64,000 bases of DNA from the NCBI GenBank assembly GCA_028875875.1, contig JAGWUV010000010.1, positions 1 through 64,000 of the forward strand, written 5' to 3'. This document shows positions 15,227-24,866 of the stretch, piece by piece. The stretch is from Bacteroidota bacterium. Lineage in GTDB: Bacteria > Bacteroidota > Bacteroidia > Chitinophagales > Chitinophagaceae. Position numbers and translations under genes: made by a program. The number at the start of each line of letters is the position of its first letter. Position 1 is the first letter of the stretch. The notes below the pieces were generated by a model. It made no database searches. It was not told the origin of the DNA and saw only the letters and a program-made list of their open reading frames with translations.

Positions 15227-18200
15227 TTAAATCCGGTTTGCAATATCTGCCTGCAGTGCATTGGGAATAGTGATTTTGATAGAAGTTCCGGCACCTACAG
15301 CAGATTGGATAGCTATGGTTCCCTGTACAGCCGCTACTCTTTCACGCATGCCTGCCAGGCCATGTCTTTTCATCGTATCTACCTTGGTCGTATCAAAGCC
15401 GGCCCCATTATCATAAATATGCAGGTGCAGTGTTTGGTCCTGCCAAAGCAGGTTTACATAAACCTCTTGCGTTTTGGCATACCGTAATACATTGGTAAGG
15501 CTTTCCTGGAATATGCGGTACACACAAAGATTGATGGTTTTTGAGAAATTCAAATGAATGGGTGTGGCATTGATGCTCACAGCAATACCTGTTGATTTGG
15601 AGTAGGTTTTTGCATGCCAGTGCAAAGTGGCAATAAGACCAATATCATCCAGCATATTGGGATGCAGGGTGTTCAATAACCTGCGACTGATATCGATAGT
15701 GGTTTGTGCTGATTCTGCGAGGGTGTTGAGCTTTTCATGCAGTTCAGGGTTCTCTTCTCCAATACTTTTTTTAATGGCCCCGGCTGTTATTTTCAGGATG
15801 GTTAAGTGTTGGCCCAACTCATCGTGAATCTCTCTTGCAATTTCACTTCTTTCCTCCTCTCTTATTTCCTGTAAGCGGTTGTATAATTCCAATAATTCAG
15901 TATTACTTTTTTTCAGTTCTTCTTCTGCTTTTTTCTGAGCGGTGAGATCAATAGCGGTTGCAGATATATAGGCCGGGTTTCCCTTGTCATCCCTGTGTAA
16001 GATAAGTGCTTGAAGGGTAGGTATATAGTTACCATCTCTTGACCTGTAATAGTTTTCGCCCAGCCATTGGCCATCCTGTAGTAAAATAGCTCTTGCCTCC
16101 TGTATGATCTTATTTCCCTCTGCTGTTCTGAATTCACTAAAATTGAGGTCGTTGATGTTTTCATGATCGGCAATACCCAATACGCTTTTAGTGGCGTCAT
16201 TGGCGAATATCATTTTACCGTTCAGGTCTGTAACAGCAAAATAGGCGGAAGACATGTTGATGATCTTTAACAAGCGTTCTGTTTCTTCTTCTTTTGCTTT
16301 TAGATCGGTAATATCAATAATGGTAGCAGAATTATACAACGGTTTCCCTTTTGCATCTTTATGAAGCATGATAGATTGAATAACAGGTATTTTTTTTCCT
16401 GTTAAAGATTGCATCTCATTTTCCCCCTGCCAAAAACCGGTTCGCTGTATTTCTTCAAAAGCTAACTCTATGATTTGCTTTCCTTTCTCAGAATAGAAAT
16501 CAGATGCTATATATTGAGTGATAGCAGTTTCTGAAGGGACTTCCAATGCTTTTCTGAAAGAAGTATTGAAATAGATCGGGTGTTTTTCAAGGTCAGACAT
16601 GGCTACTAAAGCAATGGAATTTTCTATTACGTTTGCCAGCTTATCTATTTCCTGCTGCTTTTGTTTAGATTCCGTAAGGTCAATTGCTGCTAGTGAGATG
16701 AATAATGGATTACCGTTAACATCTTTATGTAAGTATAACACTTGCAAGATGGGAATTTCTTTTCCATCCCTGCTGTATAAAAAGTTTTCGCCAATCCAGG
16801 TGCCATTTTGCCAAAGTTCTGAGAGTATATCCTCGTCAAATTTTTGATCCTCAGGTGAGAAGAAAACGGGAGCATGCAGGGTAGTAATATCTTCATCTAT
16901 CGCAACTCCCAATACGTCCCTCGCAGCTTTATTCATAAAAACGACTTTGTTCTCCATGTTGATCATCCCAATATACATGGGAGAACTTTCTATAATAGCA
17001 GCGAGGCGTTCAATTTCTTCCTGACTTTTCTTATTTTCTGTTAAATCGATACCAATACCTATCATGTATTTTTTCTGGTTATGGATAATAGCCATACTAT
17101 TCACCAAGAAAGGAATTTCTTTTCCATGCTTAGCCAAAATCCAAATCTCTGCTTCTTTTGGTGCATTGCCATCCTCCAGTACTTGCTGGACCCTGTTTTT
17201 TACAAAATCTTTTCTGTTGTCACTATAAAAATCCAGAGGGCTCATTCGGATAATTTCATCAGTGGTGTAACCGGTAACTATTTCAAAGTTTTTATTCCAT
17301 TTGATAAAACCATCCTCCATGTTGTACATATAAAAAATACCAGGGAGATTATTTACGATAGAGTCGGAGAAAAGCCTTTCTTCCTCAATTTTCTTTTGTG
17401 TATTTTTTAACTCGGTAAGATCAATACATTTCATCGATAGGTATTCAGGCTCTCCAAGTGCATTTTTATGCAACATCATAGCTTGCATTACTGGTATTTC
17501 TTCACCCTTTGAGTTTACTAAAGTGTTTTCTCCAGTCCAAGTGCCTTTTGAAAGTACCTCTTGTACGATAGCCTCTGTGAATGAATGGCGTTCTGGCTTG
17601 CAGAAATCCCATAATTTATAATCTGAAAGATTTACGTTTTCTGCTAACCCCATGATCTTCCTGAAAACCTTATTTTGGTAGATAATCGTTCCATCAATTT
17701 TAGCTATGCTTGTACAAGACATTGAGTTATTAATAATTTCTGTAAGCCTGGCAGATTCTTCTTCTGCTTTTCTTGATTCTGTAATATCAACAGCTGTTAA
17801 GAGAACAGCTCTTTTTTGGTCGTACTCAATAGCCGAGAAATAACCGGATAAAAGTATTTTTTGGCCATTTTCAGAAAATAGTACATATTCGGCACTACTG
17901 TTCTGCCCACCTTGCATAATAAAGCGGATATTTTTTTCTATTACCTCTTTGTATTCAGGCAATGTGAAATTGGTTAAAGGTTGGCCTACTACTTGGTGAG
18001 GATGCCTGTCTGATTTTGTTTTATTTAAAGAAATAATGATGCCATTTTCATCAAGTTCAACTAAGTAATTTGGTAAAGATTGATATAGAGCTGTAAGCCT
18101 TGCATTCTGCTCTTGAAGATGTAAAGTTTGTTCCTTTACTTTCTGCTGTAAAGTTTGGTTGTATACTTTTAACTCCTCTTTTACGGTGTGCAGTTCTGTA

Positions 18201-19192
18201 ATGTCTTTATGAATGCCAAAGTAGCCGGTTACTTTGTTTTGGGTATCCCGTATAGAGCTGATGGTAAGTATCTCCCTTCTCAATTGCCCGGATGGCAATA
18301 TTACTTCTACTTCACAGGTATAATGGCCTTTTTGGGGTAATATCTCCCTGTAGCTTTCTCTCAGTTTGTTCATCGAATCAGAGTAAATCACATCTTTGAT
18401 ATCCTTTCCTAATATATCTGTTTTGTCATGGCCATATGTTGCTTCTGCCGATTTATTACAATCTATTACTTTAAAATTAGTATCGGTAACAAAGATGGGA
18501 TCTTGTGATTTCAGGAAGATCTCAGCCAGTTGCTGGTTTGTTGCGGCAAGGTCTGCTTTATGCTGAGCATCTTTAGAAATTTTATAAATACCATGAGCGA
18601 TCATCAAAAAGGCAAGAATTCCAATAAGGATAAAGTAACTTTTTGTGTTAGAAGCATGCTCTGTACGGTTGTTTTTTAATTCAATGAGCTGTAAGCGACA
18701 AAATGTATTAATCTTATTAATGTCTGTCCTGGCATGCATCCTGGTTATGATGCCTTTACCCGCATTCAATTCTGCATATACATCTTTTAATTGATTGTTT
18801 TTTGCTTTATCAAACAATAACCCTACAAAACTTAAACGTTCAACGATTGCCCCATTAAAAGCTGCAATTAGGGTATCCGGTACTTTTAAGCTTATTGATA
18901 ACTGGCTGATAGCATTTGTTTCATTTTTCAGTATTGTTTCGTAGGCATGGAATTGCCGGGTATAGTCTTTCCCGTTTGAAGCCAGCATGTCAGTGACTAA
19001 AATATCAATATCAGTAAGTGTATTCTGGAGTTTTTCAATATGTTCCATCACTGCCAGTGTATTGGCTTCCCTGCCAGAGCTGCTTCTCGTGATCTTTAAA
19101 TTATTGTAGGCAAAAAACAGGAATAAGAATATTGTAAAGCCAAGCAATGCAATGAATTTCACGGCATTTTCTGTATAGCTGTTTATTTTCAT
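15227..19192 (-). CDS. Membrane sensor histidine kinase with seven PAS domains
   Basis: The 1321-residue protein has a membrane helix near residues 12-30, an extracytoplasmic helical sensor of about 150 residues (CHASE3-like), and a second helix near 183-200. Seven PAS modules then fill residues about 215-1090, each ending in an IDLTE/DITE motif before a coiled linker. The kinase region is of the HisKA_3 (NarX/DesK) type: REERSEIAREIHDELGQHL with phospho-acceptor His1123, then an ATPase domain with FQESLTNVLRYA and DNGAGF. PAS units 3 and 5-7 share a 'W.GEN...IP.LQ..LHKD..G.P' pattern, so they arose by duplication. No response regulator is adjacent, so it is an orphan; such kinases usually pair with LuxR-type regulators. 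Confidence 0.9.
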   Translation of the reverse strand: MKINSYTENAVKFIALLGFTIFLFLFFAYNNLKITRSSSGREANTLAVMEHIEKLQNTLTDIDILVTDMLASNGKDYTRQFHAYETILKNETNAISQLSISLKVPDTLIAAFNGAIVERLSFVGLLFDKAKNNQLKDVYAELNAGKGIITRMHARTDINKINTFCRLQLIELKNNRTEHASNTKSYFILIGILAFLMIAHGIYKISKDAQHKADLAATNQQLAEIFLKSQDPIFVTDTNFKVIDCNKSAEATYGHDKTDILGKDIKDVIYSDSMNKLRESYREILPQKGHYTCEVEVILPSGQLRREILTISSIRDTQNKVTGYFGIHKDITELHTVKEELKVYNQTLQQKVKEQTLHLQEQNARLTALYQSLPNYLVELDENGIIISLNKTKSDRHPHQVVGQPLTNFTLPEYKEVIEKNIRFIMQGGQNSSAEYVLFSENGQKILLSGYFSAIEYDQKRAVLLTAVDITESRKAEEESARLTEIINNSMSCTSIAKIDGTIIYQNKVFRKIMGLAENVNLSDYKLWDFCKPERHSFTEAIVQEVLSKGTWTGENTLVNSKGEEIPVMQAMMLHKNALGEPEYLSMKCIDLTELKNTQKKIEEERLFSDSIVNNLPGIFYMYNMEDGFIKWNKNFEIVTGYTTDEIIRMSPLDFYSDNRKDFVKNRVQQVLEDGNAPKEAEIWILAKHGKEIPFLVNSMAIIHNQKKYMIGIGIDLTENKKSQEEIERLAAIIESSPMYIGMINMENKVVFMNKAARDVLGVAIDEDITTLHAPVFFSPEDQKFDEDILSELWQNGTWIGENFLYSRDGKEIPILQVLYLHKDVNGNPLFISLAAIDLTESKQKQQEIDKLANVIENSIALVAMSDLEKHPIYFNTSFRKALEVPSETAITQYIASDFYSEKGKQIIELAFEEIQRTGFWQGENEMQSLTGKKIPVIQSIMLHKDAKGKPLYNSATIIDITDLKAKEEETERLLKIINMSSAYFAVTDLNGKMIFANDATKSVLGIADHENINDLNFSEFRTAEGNKIIQEARAILLQDGQWLGENYYRSRDGNYIPTLQALILHRDDKGNPAYISATAIDLTAQKKAEEELKKSNTELLELYNRLQEIREEERSEIAREIHDELGQHLTILKITAGAIKKSIGEENPELHEKLNTLAESAQTTIDISRRLLNTLHPNMLDDIGLIATLHWHAKTYSKSTGIAVSINATPIHLNFSKTINLCVYRIFQESLTNVLRYAKTQEVYVNLLWQDQTLHLHIYDNGAGFDTTKVDTMKRHGLAGMRERVAAVQGTIAIQSAVGAGTSIKITIPNALQADIANRI

Positions 19193-19391
19193 TGAGTTAG
19201 TTTTTGCTTGTTTTAAAATTACACTAAAATGAGGATGAGAAAGATTAGAATTTATTATATAAAATCGTCAATTTTAAAAATAGTAATTATAAAAATTTAA
19301 ATTTCTAAGCTTGAGTTGAATGTATCATGCATGCTTTTAATTGATAATCAACTTTTTCTGTTTATTGCATTGTAAATAATCAGCAATAAAA

Positions 19392-19417
19392 AACTCCTTT
19401 CATTGTTGAAAGGAGTT
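19392..19417 (-). terminator. Terminator of the metalloprotease gene
   Basis: AACTCCTTTCA pairs perfectly with TGAAAGGAGTT around TTGT. On the minus strand it is followed by a T run, 21 bases after the protease stop. The rest of the 245-base gap to the kinase gene is AT-rich and shows nothing else. Confidence 0.75.
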
Positions 19418-19437
19418 GATGAAAAAGGATAAAAAAA

Positions 19438-21852
19438 TTAATCATCCCCATCGCATCCGATGGGGGCACCGGGAGCAATTTCTTTGTGTTGCGGAACGGT
19501 AATGTCTTTTGGTTTTTCTATTCTTTCTATAGCGTAAGCATAATGTGCTTGTAAAGAGGGATTGGTTTTGATCTGTTCGCTACAATATTTTTTCAGCGAT
19601 TGTAAACGATCGAAACAAATTTCTTTTACCAGGTAATTCGCATTTTCACTTTGTGCCAGGCCCAGCATCCAGGAGAGTACCATTTGCTGTGTTTGTAACT
19701 GAACAGCCTGTTGTAATCCTTTGCTTAATGGCGCTTTCCATGTAGCATTGATAATGGCATCGAGCACATCATCCCAACCTATGGTATTCGCTTCGGCTTT
19801 GCATTGCACCAGCCTGTTGGCTCTTTCGGTATTGAATAAAAATTCCAGTTCAAAGTTAGCCAGTGCTTCTGCGGCAGCCAATGCATCGAAACTCATACCG
19901 GTACGTTTCTGGAAAAGTTCACCTACATTATAATACAGGGGTGGGCGGGGTGGTATAAGCCTGATGATCCTTTCCGGAAAAGTGAGTACTTCGGCGCTTA
20001 AGCAATGCATCGCTTCCTGCAATGCTTTTTGTTGTGTGGCCTGCGGAAGAATAGAAGGTACGGGCTGCGCTGCATCGCCGCGAACACTATAACTGTAGTT
20101 CATACCGCCGATCAGTTTACAAACAGCTTCGAGCTGGTAACGGTGATAATTGTATACAGGAACCAATACATCTTCTAGCTTCGCCAAGGGTGTACCGTTA
20201 GTAACGGCTTGTTCTGAGAACTGTTGCAAGGCTTTTGACCTTACCTGTAGTACATTGTTCAGTTCCTCGCTGGCATCCTTACCATTATCCCATAGGTGGG
20301 CGTAGGGGTGTAATCCGCCGGCAGCACGGGCATCAGCATCAGCAATAAATAAAATGCCCTTTTTTGAATTTTCTTCCAGTATGTTATTCAGCGCTTTGTT
20401 CTCGTCTGTTACTGCTGTAAAATCGGCATAGCCGTACAGGATGGCCCTTTTATCCCATTCGCCTATTTGATTGGTGTATACTTTTGAAAAATCTATCTCC
20501 CCTTTGGCATTCACGAATACATTGGGATGGGGATAATCCATCACGGAGGACCTGTTGTTGTAACTGGATGCGTAATTATGTTGCAGTCCAAGGGTATGGC
20601 CCACTTCATGTGCTGCCAGTTGCCTTAATCTTTGTAAGGCTGCTTCCTTCATAACGTTACTCACGGGAGACCCATTTACGAAGGGTGAGAGCAGGCCGGT
20701 AAAGATGAGATAATCCTGCCGTACACGTAAAGAGCCTAAGGTTACCTGTCCTTTGATGATCTCTCCGGTACGGGGATCGGTAACAGAGGCACCATAGCTC
20801 CAACCCCTGGTAGAACGGTGTACCCAGTTGATCATATTGTAACGGATATCCATCGGGTCGGCGCTATCGGGCAGTATCTTCACCTGGAAAGCATTGATGT
20901 ACCCTGCTGCTTCAAAAGCCTGGTTCCACCATCGGGCGCCTTCCAGTAATGCGGATCGTATGGGTTCGGGTGTTCCATTATCCAGGTAATACACGATGGG
21001 TTGTACGGGCTCGCTTTTAGCCGCCGCAGGATCTTTCTTCTGTAGTCGGTGGCGACAAATAAACATCTGTTGTATCTGGTCGCTGAAAGGAGTACTGTAA
21101 TCGTAATACGAAATGCCAAAATAGCCGCTACGGATATCGTATTTGCGTGGCTTGTACTGGTTATCGGGCAACTGAACAAAGGAGTGATGCATGCGAACAG
21201 TGATGGCTTCTGCCGAAGGTGTTACACTGGTTACATACTTACCTGCATCACTGCCGCCGGTAAATGTGATGGTGGCTTCAAATTCGCTGTTCTGCGGGAA
21301 GTTCTTTGTATTGGGAAGATAGATGGCAGAACGGCTTTCATTCAGTGTGTAGGAGCCTTGTTTCATTTGTCGCAGCCTGTCTGCCACACCATGTGCATCT
21401 CTTAAAAAGAAGGAAGTAGCATCTACCAATACTTTATTCCCTTCCTCTGCTTCTATGGTAAAGCCTGCAAGAACAGATTGGGCAAAGGATTCCTGAACAG
21501 CTTTACGTTCGTTGGGATCATTACTAACAGCGCGGTAGCTGTAGTTGGGTTGCACCAGTAATAATTTTCTGCCCACTTTTGTAAAATATACGATACGGCT
21601 TGCCCCTATTTGTCCGCGGTCCAATCCAATATCATTAGAGCCCAAGCCTGCGGGCAGAGAATTTACGTATAAGAATTCTGTATCAAGCTTATCTGCCTGT
21701 AACCAGATTTTACCATTGGCCGCATCCCACCAGAAGGTGAAATAGCCTTCGTATTTTTTAAAATTTTTCGTTTTCTCAGTTATGAGTGAAGTGTTTTGGG
21801 CAGAAAGCGAAAAGCTTATTATGCAGAAAATGCATAGCATCCATGATCGCAT
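19438..21852 (-). CDS. Secreted zinc metalloprotease, DUF5117/DUF5118 metzincin-like family
   Basis: The 804-residue protein has a signal peptide ending near SAQ. The N-terminal region matches the DUF5118/DUF5117 pattern (KKYEGYFTFWWDAANGKIWL, then RIVYFTKVGRKLLLVQPNY). The catalytic zinc site is HEVGHTLGLQH, with His415, His419 and His425, followed by the SVMDYPHP Met-turn. The C-terminal part has the DUF4953-like helical region. Length is close to the 800-850 residues of the family. It ends in a short Gly-Cys-Asp-Gly-Asp-Asp tail. Substrates are unknown; it is probably periplasmic or outer-surface. It stands in its own unit with a terminator. Confidence 0.85.
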   Translation of the reverse strand: MRSWMLCIFCIISFSLSAQNTSLITEKTKNFKKYEGYFTFWWDAANGKIWLQADKLDTEFLYVNSLPAGLGSNDIGLDRGQIGASRIVYFTKVGRKLLLVQPNYSYRAVSNDPNERKAVQESFAQSVLAGFTIEAEEGNKVLVDATSFFLRDAHGVADRLRQMKQGSYTLNESRSAIYLPNTKNFPQNSEFEATITFTGGSDAGKYVTSVTPSAEAITVRMHHSFVQLPDNQYKPRKYDIRSGYFGISYYDYSTPFSDQIQQMFICRHRLQKKDPAAAKSEPVQPIVYYLDNGTPEPIRSALLEGARWWNQAFEAAGYINAFQVKILPDSADPMDIRYNMINWVHRSTRGWSYGASVTDPRTGEIIKGQVTLGSLRVRQDYLIFTGLLSPFVNGSPVSNVMKEAALQRLRQLAAHEVGHTLGLQHNYASSYNNRSSVMDYPHPNVFVNAKGEIDFSKVYTNQIGEWDKRAILYGYADFTAVTDENKALNNILEENSKKGILFIADADARAAGGLHPYAHLWDNGKDASEELNNVLQVRSKALQQFSEQAVTNGTPLAKLEDVLVPVYNYHRYQLEAVCKLIGGMNYSYSVRGDAAQPVPSILPQATQQKALQEAMHCLSAEVLTFPERIIRLIPPRPPLYYNVGELFQKRTGMSFDALAAAEALANFELEFLFNTERANRLVQCKAEANTIGWDDVLDAIINATWKAPLSKGLQQAVQLQTQQMVLSWMLGLAQSENANYLVKEICFDRLQSLKKYCSEQIKTNPSLQAHYAYAIERIEKPKDITVPQHKEIAPGAPIGCDGDD

Positions 21853-21886
21853 AAGCAGTGTTTGAATGGTGAGTAATAAATAAAAA

Positions 21887-21913
21887 AACTCTTGCTGTTC
21901 GGTAGCAAGAGTT
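21887..21913 (-). terminator. Terminator of the histone-like gene
   Basis: AACTCTTGCT pairs perfectly with AGCAAGAGTT around a seven-base loop; on the minus strand it is followed by a run of seven T. It lies 22 bases after the histone-like gene's stop. Confidence 0.8.
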
Positions 21914-21934
21914 AGTACTATTGAAGCGTTATGT

Positions 21935-22408
21935 TTATTCGTTTGGAGTACTTTCCGTTGGTGCGGCCGGAGTTGCTTCTGCAGCCGGAGCGCTCACTTC
22001 AGCTACTGTTACTTCTGGCATTACCACTGGTGCTTCAGCAACCGGAGCAGGTAGTTTTGCTTTCTTTTTGGGTGCTGCTTTCTTCACCGCTTTTTTGGGA
22101 GCCACCTTTTTAATAGCAGGCTTCTTGGCTGCGGGTTTTGCCACTACAGCTTTCTTAGCAACCTTTTTAGGTGCTGCTTTCTTCACCGCTTTTTTAGGTG
22201 CTGCTTTTTTAACAACCACTTTCTTGGCTACTTTTTTCGCAGCAGCTTTCTTCACTACTTTTTTAATTGCTTTTTTGGGTGCTGCTTTTTTCGCTGCTTT
22301 CTTGGCTGCTTTTTTAGGTGCTGCTTTTTTAACAGCCACTTTCTTAGCTACTTTTTTGGCAGGTGTTTTTTTCTTGGGTGCAGCTTTTTTTTTGCTTGCT
22401 TTGGCCAT
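21935..22408 (-). CDS. Lys/Ala/Pro-rich histone H1-like protein
   Basis: The 157-residue protein begins MAKASKKKAAPKKKTPAKK and consists, up to about residue 115, of imperfect KKAAPKKAVKK/VAKK repeats; about a third of it is Lys. The last 40 residues change to an Ala/Pro/Glu/Val-rich acidic tail. It resembles bacterial H1-like proteins (AlgP, Hc1-type) that bind DNA nonspecifically. The minus strand is chosen because it gives a proper start, stop and terminator; the 167-codon plus-strand frame opposite (21921-22424) encodes only Phe/Leu/Ala repeats complementary to the Lys codons. A role in nucleoid packing is inferred. Confidence 0.85.
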   Translation of the reverse strand: MAKASKKKAAPKKKTPAKKVAKKVAVKKAAPKKAAKKAAKKAAPKKAIKKVVKKAAAKKVAKKVVVKKAAPKKAVKKAAPKKVAKKAVVAKPAAKKPAIKKVAPKKAVKKAAPKKKAKLPAPVAEAPVVMPEVTVAEVSAPAAEATPAAPTESTPNE

Positions 22409-22493
22409 TTTTGTATTGATTTGAAGATGTTAATAGATGTGATGGGAAAGTTATAGATTATCTTTTGTAAAAAAAATGATTGCTGAAAAAAAA

Positions 22494-24338
22494 TTATAAG
22501 CAATGCAGCAAACTAACCACGCCATCCATGGTAGATACGATAAGATGGTTACTATCCAGTACCCGAACAGTGTTGATCATTGAGTTATCTATTTTATGCA
22601 CCCATTTCAACTGGCGTTCATCAGCATTAACAGCGTATACGCGGCCATTGCGTGTTCCGAAAAATACGGTGCTTCCTATCGTAGCCGGCATAGAAGGTAC
22701 ATGATCATAACCAAAGCCACAAGCCAATGCCCACAAGGCTTTCCGTTGGGTGCTGCCTGTGGCAAAACATACCAGTGAATCGTTCATGTTCTTGCAGTAC
22801 AAGTATTTACCGTCTGTAGAACTGCCTAAGGATTCCCGAACGGTATATTCATTGGAACGCCAAAGGGTTTTGCCATTTTGCAGGTTGATGGCAGATAAAA
22901 ACCTATCCGGCGCCACGACGTATACAAGAGAATCTTTAACTACAGGTATACAGGAGGCGGGTGAAAGGTTTCGTATGGTTGAACCATTACTCCATTTCCA
23001 AACGAGCCGTCCACTGGAAGTATCCAACGCATATAGATTGGTATCCCATGCCCCGAAGATAACTTTATGGCCAGCCACAACAGGGGTACTTACTACAGGC
23101 CCATTCAGGCCGGGGAATGACCATTTCATTGCTCCTGACAACAGATCGATCGCATAGAAATGATGATCGCTGGCACCGATGTAAACTGTATTGTTATAAA
23201 TCAGCGGAGAGCCCAGCACAGCTGCGTTTGCTTTGAATTTCCACTGTAGTGCTCCCGAATAAATATCCAGGCAGTAGAGGTTAGCATCGGCCGATCCTAT
23301 CACTACTTTATCCTGCTGTACGGCAGGTGAAGAATAGATCGCAGCGCCTGTTGCATATTGCCATCTCTTATTGCCCGTAGAAAGATCCAGTGCCTGTACA
23401 ACACCTTTACTGTTACCGAAGATCACTTCATCGTTTGTAACGGCAGGGGTTGAGCTTACATTGGCATCACTGTGAAAGGTCCATTTTTGCCGAACATTCG
23501 GAAAGCTGTCATTCACTGCATAAGAAGGTCTTTCATAAGCACCGGTTGTATAATGATGTTCTTCTATTTTGATGCCCGCCCAGGGTAAAGCGGTAGTTAG
23601 CCCGGGTTTCCTCTCAGCGAAAAGAATAGAATCTGTTCTTATGGCTACTATATTGTACCCACCGACTGTTGCTTTGGCCCTGAGGTTAGAGCGTCCCATA
23701 ATACCCGGTATGCCTTCAAAACTGTAAGCATGGTTTGCATGGCCATGGCCGCAAAGGATAGCTATGGTATTGTGTGTTTTTAAGGCATCAATAGCTTCAT
23801 ACCAGTTATCGAGGCTGTTATTAATGGGATAGTGATTTAAGAAGATCAATGGCTGCCGGGGATTGATGGAACCGAGTTTTTCTTTCATCCAGTTCACGGC
23901 CTCTCTCGGGATATGGCCGTCGCTCATGCGAACATAAGGCCCGGATGCACATCCCATAAATACTATACCGTTATAAGAAAATAAAAACCTGTCGCTCCCA
24001 AATGTATTTGTAAAACTTACAGCACCACTTTCGCTCCACCCGGTATCGTGGTTGCCGGGAATGATATACCAGCGGATATGCAGGCTGTCGAGTATCTGCT
24101 TTGCCATTGCCAATTCCCTATTGGTACCCATTTCCGTAATATCCCCTGTGATCACCACAAAAGAGATATCATGCATGGTGTTGATATCAGCTACTGTTCT
24201 GCGCAGGTCTTCTTCCGCTGCACCATTCGGCGAACCGATATGTGTATCGCTGATAAAGGCGAATTTGAACGGTTGTATTTGAGCATGGCCATTGAAATAT
24301 TGAGCCGCTATGCATACAAGAAAGATAAACTTTTTCAT
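22494..24338 (-). CDS. Secreted calcineurin-like phosphoesterase fused to a PQQ-type beta-propeller
   Basis: The 614-residue protein has a signal peptide (cut near GHA). Residues about 25-230 are a metallophosphoesterase with all metal motifs: FISDTHIGSP (Asp31, His33), TGDITEMG, PGNHDTG, LNHYP and GHGHAN. Residues about 290-614 are a propeller of PQQ/quinoprotein-like blades with repeated 'G...W.F....A.V.SSP.V....V..GS.D..LYALD' patterns. The substrate is unknown. The propeller lacks an obvious enzymatic cofactor site, so it is more likely a binding module. It stands alone, divergent from the CoA-binding gene. Confidence 0.85.
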   Translation of the reverse strand: MKKFIFLVCIAAQYFNGHAQIQPFKFAFISDTHIGSPNGAAEEDLRRTVADINTMHDISFVVITGDITEMGTNRELAMAKQILDSLHIRWYIIPGNHDTGWSESGAVSFTNTFGSDRFLFSYNGIVFMGCASGPYVRMSDGHIPREAVNWMKEKLGSINPRQPLIFLNHYPINNSLDNWYEAIDALKTHNTIAILCGHGHANHAYSFEGIPGIMGRSNLRAKATVGGYNIVAIRTDSILFAERKPGLTTALPWAGIKIEEHHYTTGAYERPSYAVNDSFPNVRQKWTFHSDANVSSTPAVTNDEVIFGNSKGVVQALDLSTGNKRWQYATGAAIYSSPAVQQDKVVIGSADANLYCLDIYSGALQWKFKANAAVLGSPLIYNNTVYIGASDHHFYAIDLLSGAMKWSFPGLNGPVVSTPVVAGHKVIFGAWDTNLYALDTSSGRLVWKWSNGSTIRNLSPASCIPVVKDSLVYVVAPDRFLSAINLQNGKTLWRSNEYTVRESLGSSTDGKYLYCKNMNDSLVCFATGSTQRKALWALACGFGYDHVPSMPATIGSTVFFGTRNGRVYAVNADERQLKWVHKIDNSMINTVRVLDSNHLIVSTMDGVVSLLHCL

Positions 24339-24397
24339 AACAGAAAGATACTGATTAGGCAGAACCGTTTTTGTAAATTGCAGTAGTTAAATGATGA

Positions 24398-24763
24398 ATG
24401 ATGGAAAAGAAAACGTTGGTATTAGGTGCTTCAGATAACCCGGAGCGTTATAGTTACCTGGCAGTACAGAAATTAAAAAAGTTCCAGCAGCCGGTAGTGG
24501 CGTTGGGAATAAAAGAAAGTGTTATAGAGGGAACGCCTATCCTTACGGGTAAGCCTGAATTGAACGATATACATACAGTTACGGTTTACCTGAATGCACA
24601 GCGTCAGCAGCAGTATTATGATTATATTCTTTCTCTGCATCCCAAACGTATCATTTTTAATCCCGGAGCAGAAAATGAAGAACTCTATCACCTGGCAAAA
24701 TCCAATGGTATTGAGCCCGTAGAAGCCTGCACCTTGGTGATGCTGAGTACGGGGCAGTTTTGA
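24398..24763 (+). CDS. CoA-binding domain protein (YccU-like)
   Basis: This 121-residue protein is a small Rossmann-fold CoA-binding domain: KTLVLGASDNPERYSYLAVQKL at the N-terminus, then IEGTPILTGKPEL, VTVYLNAQ, and the ending IIFNPGAENEELYHLAKSNGIEPVEACTLVML. Stand-alone proteins of this type (YccU/YneT) have no known reaction. Met1 and Met2 are consecutive, so the start could be 24398 or 24401. It has a 59-base divergent gap to the phosphoesterase gene. Confidence 0.85.
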   Translation: MMEKKTLVLGASDNPERYSYLAVQKLKKFQQPVVALGIKESVIEGTPILTGKPELNDIHTVTVYLNAQRQQQYYDYILSLHPKRIIFNPGAENEELYHLAKSNGIEPVEACTLVMLSTGQF

Positions 24764-24866
24764 AGGGTGTTATGAGCGGAAGTAAACAATACTTGTTAAA
24801 AGGTTTTCACTGCTGTTAATAATAAAATAACGCTTTGTTAGGGGATTTGTACGTAACTTCCTTTTT

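Noticed and set aside
21921-22424. 167-codon plus-strand frame rich in Phe, Leu, Ala
   Set aside because: It is the complement of the Lys-repeat histone-like gene; Lys codons read backwards give Phe/Leu, and the minus strand has the proper start, stop and terminator.
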